Shown here: in pieces, positions 60,396 through 64,000 of the stretch
How the letters are laid out: each line of letters opens with the position of its first letter
Numbering within the stretch: position 1 is the first letter of the stretch
Source: DASRJX01 sp035649235
GTDB lineage: Bacteria > Acidobacteriota > Polarisedimenticolia > Gp22-AA2
Length of the DNA stretch: 64,000 bases
Assembly (NCBI GenBank): GCA_035649235.1
Contig: DASRJX010000119.1
Span: 19,904-83,903 of the forward strand
Direction: 5' to 3'
Notes under the pieces: generated by a model
What the model saw: only the letters and a program-made list of their open reading frames with translations
What the model was told of the DNA's origin: nothing
Databases searched by the model: none
Position numbers and translations under genes: made by a program

Positions 60396-60580
60396 ATGAG
60401 TTTGCGGAAGAAGTAGAAGCCAGCGGCGACCACGCTCGCGAGCACCGTCAGGGCCAGGTAGGCCGCGGCGCGCCGGCCGTGGCGGCGCGCGAACTGGACC
60501 AGGCTGAGGCAGAAGAGCGCCGCCGCGCTTCCTACAAACAGGACGCTCATCCCGCCCAGGAACGTGGTGTAGACGTCCAT
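60392..60580 (-). CDS. Small two-helix membrane protein between purM and purN
   Basis: 62 residues from ATG 60580. Two hydrophobic helices (FLGGMSVLFVGSAAALFCLSLVQF at about 7-30, read in parts, and AYLALTVLASVVAAGFYFF at about 39-57) flank a basic loop (ARRHGRR). It has an ATGA overlap with purN and lies 25 bases after purM. No family was recognised; the small size and coupling suggest it is a real gene. A protein-length check against homologous pur loci would settle it. Confidence 0.55.
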   Translation of the reverse strand: MDVYTTFLGGMSVLFVGSAAALFCLSLVQFARRHGRRAAAYLALTVLASVVAAGFYFFRKLM

Positions 60581-60605
60581 CGGCGCTCTCTTGGCAGGTC
60601 CCCCG

Positions 60606-61772
60606 TTATCCCGTGATGGCCGTGGTCCAGTCCCCGGCCTCAGCACCATCCCGGGAAAAGAGCACCTTGCGGTTCCCGGGCACGATCTCCCCAATCCGCC
60701 AGTGGCGCTCGCGCACCGAGTCGAGGTGGCGCTCGACCTCCCCCTCCCGGTGCGCCGGGACCACCAGCACCATGCCGATCCCCATGTTGAACGTGCGCAG
60801 CATCTCCTCGTCCGCCACGCGCCCTTCCCGGCGAATGTACCGGAAGACGGGAGGGACCGGCCACGTTCCCAGATCGATCTGAGCCGACACGCCCTTCGGA
60901 AGGATGCGCGGGATGTTGTCGGTGAAGCCGCCTCCCGTGATGTGAGCGAGGCCGTACAGCGCCCCCTCCGCCAGGAGGGCCCGCAGCGCCGGCAGGTAGG
61001 AGCGATGCACGGCGAGCAGTTCCTCACCGACGCTGCGACCCAGCTCCTCGACGACGCTCGAAGGTTTGAGCCCCTTGCGCTCGAAGAACAGCTTGCGGGC
61101 CAGCGAGTAGCCGTTCGTGTGCAGACCCGAGGAGGGCAACCCGATCAACACGTCCCCGACGGCGATGCGCGAGCCGTCGACCACGCGGGCTTTCTCGACG
61201 ACGCCGACGATGAATCCGGCGAGGTCGTACTCGCCAGTCCTATACAGGTCGGGCATCTCCGCCGTCTCCCCGCCGATCAGGGCGCATCCCGCCTCGCGGC
61301 ACGCCTTCGCCAGGCCGCTGGCCACGTCGATCAGCACCTGGGAGTCGACCTTCCCCATCGCGATGTAGTCGAGGAAGAACAGCGGCGAGGCCCCCTGGAC
61401 CAGGATGTCGTTGACGCAGTGGTTCACGAGGTCCTGGCCGATCGTCGTGTGGTCGCCGATCCGGATCGCGACCTTCAGCTTGCTGCCGACGCCGTCGGTG
61501 CTGCTGACCAGGACCGGCTGGCGGTAGCTCCCCGAGGCGGCGAGATCGAACAGCCCCCCGAAGGATCCGATCTCCCCCAGCACGCCGGCGCGGTGCGTGC
61601 CCTTGGCGATCCCCTTGAGCCGCTGGATGGCCCGCATCTTGGCGTCGATGTCGACGCCAGCGTCCTTGTACGTCAGGCCTGCGCCCTTCGGAGTCGTGGA
61701 CGGAGCAGACGGTCGGGGCCGCGAGTTTTTCTTCGTTGTCCCGGTCTGAGATCCCATGCTCGGCAGCGACAT
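60606..61772 (-). CDS. purM: Phosphoribosylformylglycinamidine cyclo-ligase (AIR synthetase)
   Basis: 388 residues from ATG 61772 (GAGGAGGTGG about 8 bases upstream on the minus strand). The N-terminus has about 30 extra residues rich in Ser/Thr/Pro before the PurM fold: GLTYKDAGVDIDAKMRAI, VSSTDGVGSKLKVA, GQDLVNHCVNDILVQGA, ALIGGETAEMPDLY and GGGFTDNIPRILP. It converts FGAM to AIR. It has its own promoter (61835-61865), so it is not dependent on the rluA-like gene. Confidence 0.95.
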   Translation of the reverse strand: MSLPSMGSQTGTTKKNSRPRPSAPSTTPKGAGLTYKDAGVDIDAKMRAIQRLKGIAKGTHRAGVLGEIGSFGGLFDLAASGSYRQPVLVSSTDGVGSKLKVAIRIGDHTTIGQDLVNHCVNDILVQGASPLFFLDYIAMGKVDSQVLIDVASGLAKACREAGCALIGGETAEMPDLYRTGEYDLAGFIVGVVEKARVVDGSRIAVGDVLIGLPSSGLHTNGYSLARKLFFERKGLKPSSVVEELGRSVGEELLAVHRSYLPALRALLAEGALYGLAHITGGGFTDNIPRILPKGVSAQIDLGTWPVPPVFRYIRREGRVADEEMLRTFNMGIGMVLVVPAHREGEVERHLDSVRERHWRIGEIVPGNRKVLFSRDGAEAGDWTTAITG

Positions 61773-61821
61773 CGACGAGCCACCTCCTCGCGGATCGCGC
61801 AAGTGATGGCAAAAATGGCGG

Positions 61822-62796
61822 TTAGAGGAGCGGGATTATAGACCGCCCAGGTATCCGCGTGTCAACCGAGCGCCTGACAGGCTCGGTCGGACGGAGCGCC
61901 GCAGGGGGAGGGCTCTCGATCGCGACGATCTCCCCGGTCTCCGGATGCCGGAACCGGAGTCGTTCGGCGTGGAGGAGGTAGCCGGCGTCACCCGGGCGGC
62001 CTCCGTCGGGCCGAGGCTGGCCGCCCGGAGCGTAGACCGGCTCCCCCACCAGCGGATGGCCGGCGGCCGCGAGATGGATCCGGATCTGGTGCGGCCGGCC
62101 GGTCAGGGGCCGGACCGCCACCAGGCTGCAGCCGGGGCGCCGCTCCAGGACGCGGACCACGCTGCGCGCCGGGCGCGCGCCCGGATCGCCCGCGGGCACC
62201 GTGGCTCTGAGAACGCCGTGCACAGGGTGCGGCACGCGGCCGATCGGCTCATCGATGTCGAGCTCGTCCTGCGGTGGCCCGCCCTCGACGAGGGCGCGAT
62301 AGTCCTTGTCGATCCGTCCGCTCCGGAACGCCTCGCTCAGGCGGGCGCGAGATTCGGCCGTGCGCGCGAAGAGCACGACGCCCGAGGCGCCCCGATCGAG
62401 GCGGTGCACCGGAACAGCCTCCCGGAAGCGGCGGCGCACGAGAGCCAGGAGAGATCTCTCCAGGAACCCTCCGCCCGGCAGCGTCGGAAGCCCGGCCGGC
62501 TTGACGACTCCGAGCAGCGAGCGATCGCGGTGCACGAGCGCCCAGGAGAGGGGCGCCTCCGGCTCCACCCAGGGAGGGCGGCGCCAGACCAGGACCTGCC
62601 CCCGCCGCAGCCGCGCCACGGCCTCTGCGGGATTCCCGTCGAGGAGCACCCGTCCCAGGCGCAGCCGATCGAGCCAGTCCGCTGCCGACGAGTGGCGATA
62701 GCGCCGGACGAGGTGATCGAGGACGGTGAGCCCGGCGGACGCGGCGTCGATCGTCTCGTGGTACTCGAACCCGGAGTTGGGCGATCCTGCGCTCAC
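61822..62796 (-). CDS. RluA-family pseudouridine synthase
   Basis: 324 residues from a GTG at 62796. An N-terminal S4-like segment (DWLDRLRLGRVLLDGNPAEA) precedes the synthase domain: VVKPAGLPTLPGG, VHRLDRGASGVVLFARTAE with the catalytic Asp, LTGRPHQIRIHLAAAGHPLVGEP (parts). It isomerises uridine in rRNA or tRNA; the specific target is not determinable, so no gene symbol is given. The 5' flank (62797-62909) is shared with a divergent LOG gene. Confidence 0.88.
   Translation of the reverse strand: MSAGSPNSGFEYHETIDAASAGLTVLDHLVRRYRHSSAADWLDRLRLGRVLLDGNPAEAVARLRRGQVLVWRRPPWVEPEAPLSWALVHRDRSLLGVVKPAGLPTLPGGGFLERSLLALVRRRFREAVPVHRLDRGASGVVLFARTAESRARLSEAFRSGRIDKDYRALVEGGPPQDELDIDEPIGRVPHPVHGVLRATVPAGDPGARPARSVVRVLERRPGCSLVAVRPLTGRPHQIRIHLAAAGHPLVGEPVYAPGGQPRPDGGRPGDAGYLLHAERLRFRHPETGEIVAIESPPPAALRPTEPVRRSVDTRIPGRSIIPLL
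61835..61865 (-). promoter_or_regulatory. Promoter of purM inside the rluA-like gene
   Basis: On the minus strand TTGACA (61860-61865) and TATAAT (61835-61840) are both perfect but 19 bases apart. Transcription would start near 61828, about 56 bases before the purM ATG at 61772. The site overlaps the 3' end of the rluA-like coding sequence. Confidence 0.65.
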
Positions 62797-62909
62797 GCTC
62801 GCTTCCTTACAGGAGCCGCGATGATACCAGGATCGCGGATCGCGTCCCGCCCATTCGGTCTACACTGTGCCGGCCCGCGCCTGGAGCGGCGGGACCGTGG
62901 GGAGGTTGC

Positions 62910-63809
62910 GTGCCGACGAAGGCAGAACGGGAGCGGATGGAGCGCCTGATGAAATCCAAGGCCTACATCCGCGCCTACGAGGACGTCGATTTCCTGGGGC
63001 GCGAAGATCTCCGGCCGGTCCGCCTGCAGCTGGAGCTGCTCAAGGCTGAGGTGATGCTGCAGGAGCAGAAGATCGACTCGACCATCGTGGTGTTCGGCAG
63101 CACGCGCACGGTCGAGCGCAAGGACATCGAGCCCGTGGTGCGCCGGCTCGAGGCGAAGCAGCGCACAGCGCCTCAGGATGCCCGGGTGGCGGAAGACCTG
63201 GCGGTGGCGCGGCGGCTCCTCGCCAAATCGCGCTACTACGACGAGGCGCGCGAGTTCGCGAGGCTCGTCTCCTCCACCTGCCAGCGGGACGGCCGCTGCG
63301 ACTACGTCATCGTCACGGGCGGTGGCCCCGGCATCATGGAGGCCGCCAACCGGGGCGCCTACGATGTCGGCGCCAAGACCGTCGGCCTCAATATCACCTT
63401 GCCGCACGAGCAGTCCCCGAATTCGTACATCACCCCGGACCTCAGCTTCCAGTTCCATTACTTCGCCCTGCGCAAGATGCACTTCCTGATGCGCGCCAAG
63501 GCGATGGTGATCTTCCCGGGTGGCTACGGCACGCTGGACGAGCTGTTCGAGGCGTTGACGCTCGTCCAGACCGGCAAGGTGAAGGGGCTCCCGGTCATCC
63601 TTTTCGGGCGCGAGTGGTGGACGAAGCTGATCAACTGGACCTACCTGCGGGACGAGGGGGTGATCGCCAAAGAGGACCTCAACCTGTTCCGCTTCGCCGA
63701 GTCGGCCGCCGAGGCGTGGACCAAGATCCGCAACTACTACCGCAAGAAGGGCGGCGGGTTCGGCTCGCTGGACAGGCCCTCGCTGCTCGGCGGGAAATCC
63801 GAGGGATGA
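62910..63809 (+). CDS. LOG family protein (cytokinin riboside 5'-monophosphate phosphoribohydrolase-like)
   Basis: 299 residues. GTG 62910 follows GGGGAGG by 5 bases. The N-terminal helical region (about 1-120) precedes the Rossmann domain. VTGGGPGIMEAANRGA and MVIFPGGYGTLDELFEALTLVQ are the two LOG signature motifs; the Glu in the second is the catalytic residue. Family members hydrolyse nucleoside 5'-monophosphates or related compounds, but the bacterial substrate is uncertain. It overlaps the next start (ATGA). Confidence 0.88.
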   Translation: MPTKAERERMERLMKSKAYIRAYEDVDFLGREDLRPVRLQLELLKAEVMLQEQKIDSTIVVFGSTRTVERKDIEPVVRRLEAKQRTAPQDARVAEDLAVARRLLAKSRYYDEAREFARLVSSTCQRDGRCDYVIVTGGGPGIMEAANRGAYDVGAKTVGLNITLPHEQSPNSYITPDLSFQFHYFALRKMHFLMRAKAMVIFPGGYGTLDELFEALTLVQTGKVKGLPVILFGREWWTKLINWTYLRDEGVIAKEDLNLFRFAESAAEAWTKIRNYYRKKGGGFGSLDRPSLLGGKSEG

Positions 63810-64000
63810 AGCGCGCGTCCGTGCCCGCCGCTGGCGCCGTGGCGTCCGGCGCCCCGTTCCTGGCCGCCTCCCTTCTGGGCGCTCTGCTCCTGGGAGCGCC
63901 GGCCCGGCGGGCGACGGCTGCCACGACTCCGCCTGACTGGCGCACCCGGGCCGAGGCCACCGCGTTCTCCGAGACGCCGCGCGAGGAGGAGACGCTCGCC
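63806..64000 (+). CDS. Exported protein, 3'-truncated by the window end
   Basis: 65 codons from ATG 63806, which overlaps the LOG stop (ATGA). A signal peptide of about 40 residues (LAASLLGALLLGAPARRATA) is followed by TTPPDWRTRAEATAFSETPR. The last segment resembles the N-terminus of M14-type zinc carboxypeptidases in some bacteria (WRTRAE-x-x-x-F-x-x-TPR), but the catalytic region lies outside the window, so this is a weak guess. Confidence 0.55.
   Translation, partial: MKRASVPAAGAVASGAPFLAASLLGALLLGAPARRATAATTPPDWRTRAEATAFSETPREEETLA

Noticed and set aside
1..64000. CRISPR arrays, prophage or integrated island
   Set aside because: No short regularly spaced repeats, integrase, capsid or tail genes, or tRNA attachment sites were recognised; gene order and composition look uniform.
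1..64000. tRNA or rRNA genes
   Set aside because: No cloverleaf-like sequences with a TTCGAATC-type T loop and no rRNA-like conserved stretches were recognised, including in the 23268-23607 gap.

Overview
The window is a GC-rich (by eye about two-thirds G+C), densely coding chromosomal segment of a Gram-negative bacterium. It encodes lipoproteins, a cytochrome c maturation (Ccm) system, DsbD and RND efflux. Three proteins with DUF4388-type domains, Hanks-type kinase signalling, several PMT-like membrane glycosyltransferases and a TMTC-like TPR protein suggest Acidobacteriota or a neighbouring deep lineage; the phylum is inferred, not proven. There are no rRNA or tRNA genes, CRISPR arrays, prophages or intact insertion sequences. 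Several genes have a readable sigma-70-like promoter, most often TTGAxx, 17 bases, TAnnnT, and many genes are joined by 1- to 4-base start/stop overlaps.

Layout: 1-6236 (+) CusCBA-type metal efflux (cusC cut by the window edge) followed by a NosL-like lipoprotein. 6282-14507: two divergent PMT-like glycosyltransferases, an exported propeller-like protein, a TMTC-like TPR membrane protein and a DUF362 protein. 14702-15091 (+): an exported thioredoxin-like protein whose active site reads UxxC through an in-frame TGA, with a bacterial-SECIS-like hairpin just downstream; this is the most striking item in the window. 15147-18330 (-): a GH63-like glucosidase and DoxX. 18474-20081 (+): another glycosyltransferase. 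20082-23267 (-): a coupled operon greA, HEAT lipoprotein, xdhC-like, ubiA-like. 23608-29412 (+): ccmE-F-H-I-A-B-C-D with a Cys-type CcmE, then a LOG-like protein apparently starting at ATT, and lepB.

30857-33971 (-): a degenerate REP-type transposase relative, YtxH and DUF948 proteins and nadB. 34097-40725 (+): a DUF4388/SPOR protein, an exported HExxH peptidase with TPRs, a DUF4388/J-domain/TPR protein and a Ser/Thr kinase. 40885-42345 (+): an APC transporter. 42309-45339 (-): DUF4388 protein, zinc-ribbon protein, miaA, pgsA. 45458-53718 (-): a 1253-residue YyaL-DsbD fusion, thrC, a Cys/His-rich anchored protein, folE, and a SpoIID/SPOR protein. 53832-54878 (+): a two-domain DUF1579-like protein. 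54894-56840 (-): a NhaD-like antiporter and a small unknown. 56946-57596 (+): an exported unknown. 57608-62796 (-): rluA-like, purM, a small membrane protein, purN, radC, tyrS. 62910-64000 (+): a LOG protein and the start of an exported protein.

Envelope redox chemistry recurs: Ccm, the YyaL-DsbD fusion, DoxX and the Sec-type thioredoxin-like protein could form one exported thiol network. That link is an inference from co-occurrence within 40 kb.
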